From NCBI RefSeq assembly GCF_009725755.1, contig NZ_WNIJ01000004.1, forward strand, positions 24,835 through 88,834: a DNA stretch of 64,000 nucleotides, given 5' to 3'. Under the pieces are notes generated by a model. That model was not told the DNA's origin, did not search any database, and was given only the letters and a program-made list of their open reading frames with translations. This document shows, piece after piece, positions 47,197 through 58,145 of the stretch. Both the position numbers and the translations under genes were made by a program. How positions within the stretch are numbered: position 1 is the first letter of the stretch; each line of letters begins with the position of its first letter. Source of the DNA: Bombella sp. ESL0385 (lineage in GTDB: Bacteria > Pseudomonadota > Alphaproteobacteria > Acetobacterales > Acetobacteraceae).

Positions 47197-47928
47197 ATGC
47201 CTGTTTCATTCACCCCGTCATCTTCTTCATCCTCTGGGCCACTTTGGCATTATCGGCGCATACATCACCCTGATATTCGGGAGATGAGCATGGCATATGG
47301 TGCAAAACTGGCCCTCCCCTTGCATTTTCATCAAGAAGACCAACTCGCTTTCCTCCTAACGGGGTGTCGTCATTTCCTATTTCCTCATCGCAGCGTCACT
47401 CTTACAGCGGGGCAGGCTTTGCTCATCCCCGCTGGTACACCGCATCTCTCACGTGATGATGACCCTGCCCGCACTGGGGACACATTATGCCTCAATCTCT
47501 ATCTCACACCCCACCGTTATCACGACCCAGCCGATTGCGCGGCCCTCCTCCAACAATCTGTTGGGGAACGCCCCACTCACATCACCATCATTCCCGCACC
47601 GGCTTTACCCCTCCCTATGCAGGATGGCACCCCCCTTCATTCTATCCAAACCCTTGCGCGAGAAGCTGGAATGAGTCGGGAGGCCTATTCCCGCCGCTTT
47701 CAACGCCAATACGGCGTAACCCCGCAGGCTTTTCGGCTTCTATGCCAATTAAACGAGGCTAAAGCGCAACTCCGCACAGGGATAAACAACGTGCAAGCGG
47801 CCATGAATACGGGTTTTGCAGACCAAAGCCATATGGGCCGGCTCTTCCACCGGACCTTTGGCACCACACCGGGCCGCTATCGTCAGGACCCCACCATACC
47901 TCCACTTACCCCCGCACCGCTTTTATAA
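47197..47928 (+). CDS. AraC-family transcriptional regulator
   Basis: An N-terminal cupin domain (LPLHFHQEDQLAFLLTG, LIPAGTPHLSRDD) is followed by a C-terminal pair of helix-turn-helix motifs (LAREAGMSREAYSRRFQRQYG, then AAMNTGFADQSHMGRLFHRTFG). The Ser-rich first 13 residues look unstructured; no ribosome site is obvious. It diverges from the NemR-like gene over about 110 nt and may regulate the DapA-family gene downstream. The effector is unknown. Confidence 0.85.
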   Translation: MPVSFTPSSSSSSGPLWHYRRIHHPDIREMSMAYGAKLALPLHFHQEDQLAFLLTGCRHFLFPHRSVTLTAGQALLIPAGTPHLSRDDDPARTGDTLCLNLYLTPHRYHDPADCAALLQQSVGERPTHITIIPAPALPLPMQDGTPLHSIQTLAREAGMSREAYSRRFQRQYGVTPQAFRLLCQLNEAKAQLRTGINNVQAAMNTGFADQSHMGRLFHRTFGTTPGRYRQDPTIPPLTPAPLL

Positions 47929-48016
47929 AACAAATAAGGTCACATTCCTTCTATACCGTGACACGGCCTCTCTAGCATGATGACGCACCCATTCTGTCTC
48001 ATCATGAGGATAACTT

Positions 48017-48919
48017 ATGAGCATCTCTTTCCACGGCCTGAGTGCCTTTCCCATTACCCCTATGCAACAGGACAAACCCGATGAGGCACGCTTTGCTGCC
48101 CTCATCACCCGGTTGGTGGAGGCCAAAGTGGATTCCATCGGGGCCCTCGGCTCTACGGGAAGTTATGCCTTCCTCACCCGCACGGAGCGGGAAAAACTAA
48201 CACGCTTGGCCGTCAGCCATGCGGGTAGCATCCCCGTCCTTGTCAGCATTGGAGCTATTCATCTACGCGATACACTCCTACTTGCTGAAGATGCCCAAAA
48301 AGCCGGGGCAAAAGCCCTTCTTCTCCCCCCTATGAGCTACTTTCCCCTACGAGATGAAGAGGTCTTTACACTTTATGAGACTGTCAACCGCCATGTCTCC
48401 GTCCCGCTCATTGTTTATGATACGCCCGGTACAACGCAGTTCCATTTCTCCGATGCGTTAATGCAGCATATTTGCAAACTTTCGCATGTCCGTTCCATTA
48501 AGCTCCCTAGCGGCTCCCCCACCGCTGAGGAAGCTGCTGCACGGATGGCACGCCTCCTCCCCACCCTACCAGAGAGCATCACCCCCGGCATTAGTGGCGA
48601 CCCAACCGCGGCCCAAGCCCTCATGCATGGCGCGCACATATGGTACTCCGAATGGGGCGGCTTGTTCCCTCGTCTAGCCCGGCACCTCACCGATGCGGCC
48701 CTTGCTAAAAATGAGGCTGAAATAACCCGCATTGAGGCGATATTCGCGCCTTTCTGGGCTATGAGTGCCCGTTATAATGGTTCACTACGCGTTATCGCCT
48801 CTGCTGCGGAGATTATGAATCTAGCAGGGCCGGGTGCGCTCCCACGCCCATTGCAAGGTGTCTCGCAAGACGATTACGACCAGCTCGCTACCCTCATCCA
48901 CACACATCAACCCGCGTAA
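48017..48919 (+). CDS. DapA/NanA-family (beta/alpha)8 aldolase
   Basis: Class I aldolase or synthase of the dihydrodipicolinate synthase superfamily. Pyruvate-binding motif GALGSTGSYAFLTRTERE, catalytic Tyr in LIVYDTPGTT and Schiff-base Lys in RSIKLPSGSP are visible. The GSTGSY-type loop differs from the GTTGE of true DapA, so another keto-acid aldolase is likely. Ribosome site GAGGAT precedes the ATG. It follows the AraC regulator. Confidence 0.8.
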   Translation: MSISFHGLSAFPITPMQQDKPDEARFAALITRLVEAKVDSIGALGSTGSYAFLTRTEREKLTRLAVSHAGSIPVLVSIGAIHLRDTLLLAEDAQKAGAKALLLPPMSYFPLRDEEVFTLYETVNRHVSVPLIVYDTPGTTQFHFSDALMQHICKLSHVRSIKLPSGSPTAEEAAARMARLLPTLPESITPGISGDPTAAQALMHGAHIWYSEWGGLFPRLARHLTDAALAKNEAEITRIEAIFAPFWAMSARYNGSLRVIASAAEIMNLAGPGALPRPLQGVSQDDYDQLATLIHTHQPA

Positions 48920-48929
48920 CCCCTCACCC

Positions 48930-48966
48930 ACAGGCCCCGGTATAACGAACGGGGCCTGTATGTTTT
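48930..48966 (+). terminator. Rho-independent terminator after the DapA-family gene
   Basis: Perfect 10-bp stem ACAGGCCCCG / CGGGGCCTGT with a 10-nt loop, followed by ATGTTTT. It lies 10 nt after the stop codon. Confidence 0.8.
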
Positions 48967-48992
48967 GACCCAATTTATGATAGCGTGGGGCT

Positions 48993-50315
48993 ATGTTCAT
49001 CCGCTCACACGCCCCCATCTCTCTGTTAGCTCTCACTGTAAGAGCCGTGCTGGCTTTGGCCATCTTATGCCCTGCACTTGCTATCGCAGGCCCTTGTATG
49101 CCGCTAGACGCCCTCCAACCCCCGCACGCCAACACGACAGACCCCACCCAACCTTTCTATATCGATACATCCGGCTTAAGCGGCAGCGGTGTTATGCCCA
49201 TTCATGACCCGCATAACCCACTTTATCCCCCTGCGACCGACCTCCCCGATGCCACACTCCCACCCCTCACCAAAAACGGTAATTACATCTTAGGCCCTAC
49301 CCACACACTCCCTGCGGAGTGGAACAACACCCAACCCGCACAAGGCCGCTTTATTCGCCTTACCCTCTCATCCTCTCCTAAAAGCGGCTATAATCCCGGC
49401 ATCGCCCGTGATGAGGCAGAGCCTTGCGCAACGGGGGTTCGCAATATGTCCACCAGCCACGCAGGCGACCCCTCACGCCTAGACGTCCCCGGTGCCCATC
49501 CCGCCCCTTGGCACCGTAGCGTTGATATTTACATCCCGCCCCATACACCAACAGACCATCCCCTCCCCTTTCTCATATTTGGTGATGCAGGCGATGACGG
49601 TATTTATCCGGGGCATGACCTATTCTCTTTGGTTGATGCCCTCATCAAAGCGCATCGCATCCCCCCGATGGTCATCATTGGTGTTGGTTCCGGCGGGGGT
49701 GATGCCCAAGGCAGCGAACGCGGGCGCGAATATGATACGATGTCCGGCGATTATGCCGATTGGGTCGAGGCCCATATCCTCCCTCTTGTAGAGGCAAAGG
49801 CTCACCTCCATCTCTCCCATAACCCTGATGACCGCGCGACCATGGGCTTTAGCTCTAGCGGGGCCGCAGCCTTTGCCATGGCATGGTTTCGCCCCACGCT
49901 GTACCATCGGGTCCTGGCCTATTCTCCCTCTTTAGTGAATCAACAATGGCCGTATAACCCCGCTCTACCCGGTGGGGGCTGGCAGCTCCATTCCCCATGG
50001 GCAGGCACGCCGCAGGCTATACCACCCCACCCCGGCGCGGCCCTCATCCCAGCAAGCCCACGCCTGCCTTTACGCATTTGGTACGAGATGGGCGACCAAG
50101 ACCTCTTTTACCCCGTGCACCCTATGCCTGATGGGATGCATGATTGGGTCCTCGCTGGCGAAAATCTCGCCCGTGTCCTTGCGGCAAAAGGCTATGCGTA
50201 TCAATTTATCATCTCACGCAACGCCCAGCATGTCGATGGCCCCACAATAGACCAAACCCTCCCAGAAGCCCTAGAATGGCTTTGGCGGCCAAATCCCACA
50301 CCCCGTCACAACTGA
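48993..50315 (+). CDS. Secreted esterase-D/enterochelin-esterase-like hydrolase
   Basis: Alpha/beta hydrolase exported by an N-terminal signal peptide (hydrophobic LLALTVRAVLALAILCPALA, cleaved near AIA). The nucleophile is in TMGFSSSGAAAFAMAWF (GFSSSG, near residue 288), the acid probably in EMGDQDLFY and the His in SRNAQHVDG. The first 150 residues form a beta-rich domain ahead of the hydrolase. Substrate unknown; feruloyl or siderophore esters are only family possibilities. Confidence 0.8.
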   Translation: MFIRSHAPISLLALTVRAVLALAILCPALAIAGPCMPLDALQPPHANTTDPTQPFYIDTSGLSGSGVMPIHDPHNPLYPPATDLPDATLPPLTKNGNYILGPTHTLPAEWNNTQPAQGRFIRLTLSSSPKSGYNPGIARDEAEPCATGVRNMSTSHAGDPSRLDVPGAHPAPWHRSVDIYIPPHTPTDHPLPFLIFGDAGDDGIYPGHDLFSLVDALIKAHRIPPMVIIGVGSGGGDAQGSERGREYDTMSGDYADWVEAHILPLVEAKAHLHLSHNPDDRATMGFSSSGAAAFAMAWFRPTLYHRVLAYSPSLVNQQWPYNPALPGGGWQLHSPWAGTPQAIPPHPGAALIPASPRLPLRIWYEMGDQDLFYPVHPMPDGMHDWVLAGENLARVLAAKGYAYQFIISRNAQHVDGPTIDQTLPEALEWLWRPNPTPRHN

Positions 50316-50335
50316 CGATGAAGCAACGACCCTAG

Positions 50336-50364
50336 GTAAGTATCCCCGCAAGGCGGGGAAATGA
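50336..50364 (-). repeat. Degenerate CRISPR repeat-like element
   Basis: ATCCCCGCAAGGCGGGGAA keeps the core of the array repeat (ATCCCCGC, GGCGGGGAA) in the same orientation but has lost the conserved outer bases. It lies about 290 bp beyond the last array repeat and is not in the 61-bp register. Confidence 0.5.
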
Positions 50365-50567
50365 GTCTGCCAGATCCCAAAGGGTCAAAAGATCGACCTT
50401 CACGATTTATGTGCAAGAACGCAGCAAACAAATCTTGAAAGGTATGACTTGCGGAACCATAATACGTGGAGTGGAAAGATCGCTTCAGTTAAAAAACAAT
50501 CTCTCCACTGGACCTACAAACGTCTAATCAGTGGGTGACTTCAGAGCGGCCCCTAACGCCTGAAGCA

Positions 50568-50599
50568 CCGGTGTCTCCCGCAAAAGCGGGGGATACCGG
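50568..50599 (-). repeat. Decayed repeat or terminal hairpin in register with the array
   Basis: CCGGTGTCTCCCGC, AAAA and GCGGGGGATACCGG form a 14-bp stem with two non-canonical positions. The element lies exactly one 61-bp period beyond the last recognisable repeat and keeps CGGT and the CCCGC/GCGGGG core, so it is most simply an eroded repeat; it could also end the pre-crRNA. Confidence 0.45.
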
Positions 50600-50628
50600 C
50601 CCCCAATCTCTAAAAAACTACTGCATCA

Positions 50629-53600
50629 CAATCCATCCCCGCGGGGGCGGGGAACATTGTTGATACTATGCAGGAGCTGCCAGAATGACCGGTTCATCCC
50701 CGCGGGGGCGGGGAACATTAGTGGCGTCCGTCTGGCGTTGTTCCGGGCGTCGGTTCATCCCCGCGGGGGCGGGGAACATGCGGCTGAGAAATCAGGCCGC
50801 ACACTGGCGGACGGTTCATCCCCGCGGGGGCGGGGAACATCATTTACTGCGAAGACTGTTACGCACAAGGTCCGGTTCATCCCCGCGGGGGGCGGGGAAC
50901 ATGCGGCAATGCGAATATTTGCAGCGTCCCCGACCGGTTCATCCCCGCGGGGGCGGGGAACATAGTGATTTAGACGTTGCAAGCAAAATTTACCTCGGTT
51001 CATCCCCGCGGGGGCGGGGAACATCAATCAAGAGAATTAACAAGCAACCCCCCGCCCGGTTCATCCCCGCGGGGGCGGGGAACATTGTTTTTAGAAAAAG
51101 ACCCTCCATCAAAAGAACGGTTCATCCCCGCGGGGGCGGGGAACATAAAATGGGCAGATTTGAAACCTAATGCGCCCGCGGTTCATCCCCGCGGGGGCGG
51201 GGAACATAGAAAAATCGCCCGCAAGAGTTTCGTGATTTTCGGTTCATCCCCGCGGGGGCGGGGAACATGTCCTTTTTGCGGTGGAAAGGCGGGCTTTACT
51301 CGGTTCATCCCCGCGGGGGCGGGGAACATGCTTCATAAGCATTAGTAAGGATAGATGGGGCCGGTTCATCCCCGCGGGGGCGGGGAACATTCCAACAATT
51401 TGTAGATAAAGTCGCGCTGCGGCGGTTCATCCCCGCGGGGGCGGGGAACATCGGGTCAACTGCCTTGAAACGTGCGAGGCAGCCGGTTCATCCCCGCGGG
51501 GGCGGGGAACATCTTCTTCACTCTCATTTCTATACCCGGAAATACGGTTCATCCCCGCGGGGGCGGGGAACATTTCCATTCCCGTAACGTATGAAAATCT
51601 TTACGCGGTTCATCCCCGCGGGGGCGGGGAACATGGGAGACAGGCAGGATGGCGTTGTGATGCCCCCGGTTCATCCCCGCGGGGGCGGGGAACATATTCT
51701 AAATAAATGTTTTGAAAAAGACAGACAAGGTTCATCCCCGCGGGGGCGGGGAACATTTGTCTATGGCCAAGTTCCTGAACGAGACGGCCGGTTCATCCCC
51801 GCGGGGGCGGGGAACATCCCCGGAGAGAAAGCAGACCCTGCCAAAGGGACGGTTCATCCCCGCGGGGGCGGGGAACATAGGGGTTGTTACGAATGCGTAA
51901 ATAACGCCGTCCGGTTCATCCCCGCGGGGGCGGGGAACATGTCGCTTGCAACGGTTTTTATTCTTGCGATAGCGGTTCATCCCCGCGGGGGCGGGGAACA
52001 TTGGTTAGCCGCCGGCCTCTTTGTATCCAGAACCGGTTCATCCCCGCGGGGGCGGGGAACATGTCTGATAGCAACCGTTATAATATTTCCCAATCGGTTC
52101 ATCCCCGCGGGGGCGGGGAACATTCATGCTAAAACGGCATTTAATCGAGGTTTTCCGGTTCATCCCCGCGGGGGCGGGGAACATGAGTTGCTCGTCTCAA
52201 TCCAGAAAGGCCGCGCCGGTTCATCCCCGCGGGGGCGGGGAACATATCTCAAGGGGGTTCGTGGTAGCCTTACCCTGAGGTTCATCCCCGCGGGGGCGGG
52301 GAACATACGATATGCCGGTTTTCCGGAACGTGGTGCCGCGGTTCATCCCCGCGGGGGCGGGGAACATATTAATTATCCGGGGGTTTTATTTTATTCTCCC
52401 GGTTCATCCCCGCGGGGGCGGGGAACATTGCCGAACTGACAAGAGCAACGAACTGCCAAACGGTTCATCCCCGCGGGGGCGGGGAACATTAATGTGAAGG
52501 ACGGGTGCATGGGCGTGGGCTCGGTTCATCCCCGCGGGGGCGGGGAACATAATTTGACGCAACGTTGTGCAAAACGTACTAGCGGTTCATCCCCGCGGGG
52601 GCGGGGAACATAAAGTCAAGGTTTAAGAAGCAGAGGCGGCGCGCGGTTCATCCCCGCGGGGGCGGGGAACATCTTTCGAAACTTTTGGGGAGGCGACTGA
52701 TTACCGGTTCATCCCCGCGGGGGCGGGGAACATTAATGCTCTTAAGAATCGTTCTATTCCCGTAACGGTTCATCCCCGCGGGGGCGGGGAACATTTCCTT
52801 ATTTCTTCTGCCAGTGCTTTTTTAGCCGGTTCATCCCCGCGGGGGCGGGGAACATTTTATTGATATGTTTAGAGATATTTCGGATATCGGTTCATCCCCG
52901 CGGGGGCGGGGAACATCATAATACAAACAAGGTCTTCCACATCCGCTGCGGTTCATCCCCGCGGGGGCGGGGAACATTAGCACGTCATCGGGCAAATGTC
53001 AAGGCATTACGGTTCATCCCCGCGGGGGCGGGGAACATACGCCTCCACACCCCTCTAAAGAATATTTGAGCGGTTCATCCCCGCGGGGGCGGGGAACATG
53101 AAAGTTGAAAAGGTATGCGATGTTTTCAAAACGGTTCATCCCCGCGGGGGCGGGGAACATGTCAAGATGGGTCTCACCCGTGGCCTCACGTGCGGTTCAT
53201 CCCCGCGGGGGCGGGGAACATGAAACCTGGCCCGCGGTCAAATATTGTGTCAACGGTTCATCCCCGCGGGGGCGGGGAACATGGTATTTTTTTAATAGCG
53301 GCGGGAATTATAGGCGGTTCATCCCCGCGGGGGCGGGGAACATTCTGGCAACCGTCTGGCCCTATGACACTCTCCCGGTTCATCCCCGCGGGGGCGGGGA
53401 ACATGTGCTGGTTTATAGTTATTCTCAAATAACGTGCGGTTCATCCCCGCGGGGGCGGGGAACATCTCTCATTTCTATATCCAGAAATGCTCTCCTCCGG
53501 TTCATCCCCGCGGGGGCGGGGAACATTTTTCTCCGCTGCTGCTGGGCTTGGGAGGTATCGGTTCATCCCCGCGGGGGCGGGGAACATTCTTTTTGTGTCC

Positions 53601-53732
53601 ACGCCTTAACCCGAACAAGCGGTTCATCCCCGCGGGGGCGGGGAACATTGCAAAACGAACGAGCATGTCAGTCCCCGGCGCGGTTCATCCCCGCGGGGGC
53701 GGGGGGTTCATCCCCGCGGGGGCGGGGAACAT
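50629..53732 (-). CRISPR. Type I-E CRISPR array, 52 repeat units and 50 spacers
   Basis: A 29-bp repeat (plus-strand form starts CGGTTCATCCCCGC and ends GGCGGGGAACAT) recurs every 61 bp; spacers are 32 nt, one is 33 nt (51879-51911). The crRNA sense is the minus strand, giving the 5' handle ATGAACCG and a Cas6e hairpin CCCCGC-CCCC-GCGGGG, as in E. coli (ATAAACCG). The leader-distal repeat (50629) is altered in its outer bases. The repeat ending at 50902 has an extra G; those ending at 51756 and 52306 start with A instead of C. At the leader end the unit at 53681 is truncated and fused to the first repeat without a spacer. Confidence 0.98.
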
Positions 53733-53801
53733 ACTTCTTAAAACCAACTGTATTATAAATCTTTTTCAATTGTCAAAGAGCGTACCAACATAAATTATAT
53801 T
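53733..53801 (-). promoter_or_regulatory. CRISPR leader with promoter
   Basis: A 69-bp A/T-rich segment between the cas2 stop and the first repeat. On the minus strand it has TTGACA (53776-53771) and TATAAT (53757-53752) 13 bp apart, or TAATAC at 15 bp; the latter boxes lie about 20 bp from the first repeat. The spacing is shorter than the usual 17 bp, so promoter strength is uncertain. Confidence 0.65.
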
Positions 53802-55047
<1,246 letters not shown>

Positions 55048-55051
<4 letters not shown>

Positions 55052-55728
55052 ATAACCCGCCGGATGAGCATAAGCCCACACCCAAAGGCCTTTGCGCGGC
55101 CAAAGCCTTTACCCATCCTCTCCAAAAAAGCTTGAGGGTCCGTGACCTCTAACTGCCCTGTCAGGTCCAAGATACCGAATTCTGGCTGCTCTTTGCCACG
55201 CCGTTTATCAAAACGTGGCAGCCGCTCCACACGGTAATCCTCAACCTGCATATTTTCCAACACAAAGCCAGCACTCTCACCTTGGCGGGCAAGCCATGCT
55301 TGGCCCTCTTGCTGCGCAAGGCCCATACGCTTTGCTGCTCGTTCCTCTTTCGCCACGGGATAAAGCGCATCCAACACAACATCAACACGCTTGCCCGTAT
55401 CACGCTTCATCCGTGTTGCGTTGACTTGTAGTTGAAAGCGCAACCGGTCCCCCGCCTGCAACTGAGGGGCAAAAGGCTTGACCACCGGTTTTTCAAAAAG
55501 CTCATTATCATCCCGTGGTGGGCGCGGCGATAAAGTGATAAAGCTCCCATCGCTCTCTGCCCGCCAGAGGAAATCCCGCTTTTGGTCGGGGTCTGTCGCA
55601 AAAGCAGACCATAACATATTATGCTGAGCAGACCGCCTGTGTCCCGCATCGGGCTGTTTTAACGTATCCTCCAAAACACGCACGACAGGACTACGCGAGA
55701 GGCGAATACGGCTTAAATACCACTCCAT
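55048..55728 (-). CDS. cas6e: Cas6e crRNA-processing endonuclease (CasE/Cse3)
   Basis: Cleaves pre-crRNA at the base of the repeat hairpin and stays on the crRNA 3' end. Visible: N-terminal MEWYLSRIRLSRSP, the probable catalytic His in DAGHRRSAQHNMLWSAF, and the Gly-rich loop GKGFGRAKAFGCGLMLIRR at the C-terminus. Length 226 is typical. It is joined to cas5 by a one-nt TAATG overlap. Confidence 0.95.
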
Positions 55729-56467
55729 TAGCGCGCCTCCCCCTTTGTCTCTCCGGCTATTTGTGCCTTAATCGACACCGAGCGCAGAGCAACCTCGCGC
55801 GCAGCAAAATGCCAGCGTTGCCGGTCTAACGGCACATCATGCACAATCTCACGCGGGGCGTGTTCATCACTATGCGCGCCATCCACCACGAGGGTGCGTG
55901 CCTCTAATTTGCCCTCCTCCCCAAAGGACGAAAACCAATGTGGCACCCTCGGCACTATTATATGCCCCAAAGCGTCCTCCACCGTATCCGCTTCTACGAT
56001 TTGCGGGTGTGGTGGTGCAGCAAGCGGGCATGATTTCCGCCCTAAATAGAGCGTAAAACACGGCTTCTTTAAGGCAGCTTCTATAACCTTCAAGCCTTCA
56101 CCCTGTACGGCGATGCCATAGAACACCCCCGCCCGGTAGTCACGCAGCGTAATGCTCGTCTCTACCTTGTCCCCCGCAGCTAACAAAGCCTCCGGGCGCG
56201 AATTGGGCTTCTTCACCGCAGCGGATGGCACAGCTTGGATTGTATGAAAATCCCGCACCCCCTCACCGCTTGCAAAAATCGCCACATCAATCTTCAACGC
56301 ATCTAACAGCGAGAAATCACCATCACGCGGAATGCCTAAAGCTGCCCCCATCAAACCAATAAGGGCGGAGCGACCGGGCCAGAGCAGCGACCCGCGCCGC
56401 TCATGCCCGGCAAGTTCGCCCATCGCCCCAAGAGAGGCTGCGAGCGAAAACACCAGATAAGAAGACA

Positions 56468-56468
<1 letters not shown>
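55728..56468 (-). CDS. cas5e: Cas5e Cascade subunit (CasD)
   Basis: Binds the 5' handle of the crRNA in Cascade. The start MSSYLVFSLAASLGAMG and GRSALIGLMGAALGIPRD match the Cas5e family beginning; VEASLAR-like regions end at the C-terminus. The ATG overlapping the cas7 stop (TGATG) is chosen over the GTG one codon upstream because it matches the usual MxSYL start. Confidence 0.93.
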
Positions 56469-57553
<1,085 letters not shown>

Positions 57554-57578
57554 CTATCCATCAGGTAAAAACAGAAAC

Positions 57579-58145
57579 TCAAGCTTGGCTAGGCTCAGCC
57601 TTCTTTTCAGAGTCAAACGGAACCCCGAAATAGTCCAAACACCAGCGCGTACGCGTTTGATCGCCCCAAAACATCATATCCCCTGCAAGGCGCGCCACAT
57701 TACATTTCTCATCCGCCGAAGTGACGGCACGCCGCAATAAAGACGCGACCTCATCTCTCTCTGCCGTGATTAATTGCTTAAAGCGCATATGCGACATCAC
57801 AGGGGTTTCATCTGCGCCCTTTAACCGCTTTGCTAAGCTATCGGGCACATTGTGACGCACAAAGCTAATAACATGCAGCGTCTGAGCAAAAGGCTTTAGC
57901 TGATGCTCTCCTAAACCCAGCGTAACAACCAGCCTAGAGACGGTCGGCTCAAACAAAATATCAGGATATGTACTGCGGCGTAACCGCGCACTTAAGGCAC
58001 GCGCTGCACTTTGCCGTGCGTCACGACTACCCGCTTTTTGGGCTTTACCCTCCGCCTCATCCTCAGACTGGCCCTGCACGCGCGGGGCGATATAATTCCT
58101 CCACCATTGGAAAATTTCCTCCCCGATTGATCGTTTCTCACTCAT
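57579..58145 (-). CDS. cse2: Cse2 Cascade small subunit (CasB)
   Basis: Dimeric alpha-helical small subunit that stabilises the non-target strand. Seen: FQWWRNYIAP near the N-terminus, RRAVTSADEKCNVARLAGDM and WGDQTRTRWCLDYFG near the end, all typical of Cse2. Basic and helical. It overlaps cse1 by 4 nt. Confidence 0.92.
   Translation of the reverse strand: MSEKRSIGEEIFQWWRNYIAPRVQGQSEDEAEGKAQKAGSRDARQSAARALSARLRRSTYPDILFEPTVSRLVVTLGLGEHQLKPFAQTLHVISFVRHNVPDSLAKRLKGADETPVMSHMRFKQLITAERDEVASLLRRAVTSADEKCNVARLAGDMMFWGDQTRTRWCLDYFGVPFDSEKKAEPSQA

Larger units (their letters stand above)
50316..50628. other. 313-bp non-coding stretch at the leader-distal end of the CRISPR array
   Basis: No convincing gene. 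It holds two decayed repeat-like elements (listed separately) and an imperfect inverted repeat, AGTGGAAAGAT near 50472 with ATCTCTCCACT about 20 nt later. It probably represents eroded older array plus the 3' region of the esterase gene. Confidence 0.5.

Noticed and set aside
50316..50628. Possible tracrRNA, anti-CRISPR or small gene next to the array
   Set aside because: Type I-E systems use no tracrRNA, the repeat-like parts are in register with the array, and no frame with a ribosome site is visible.
50657..53793. Long open frames on both strands through the array, encoding peptides such as RFIPAGAGN and SSPRGRGT repeats
   Set aside because: They are products of the 61-bp repeat period and contain the CRISPR repeat in translation; the array explains them fully.
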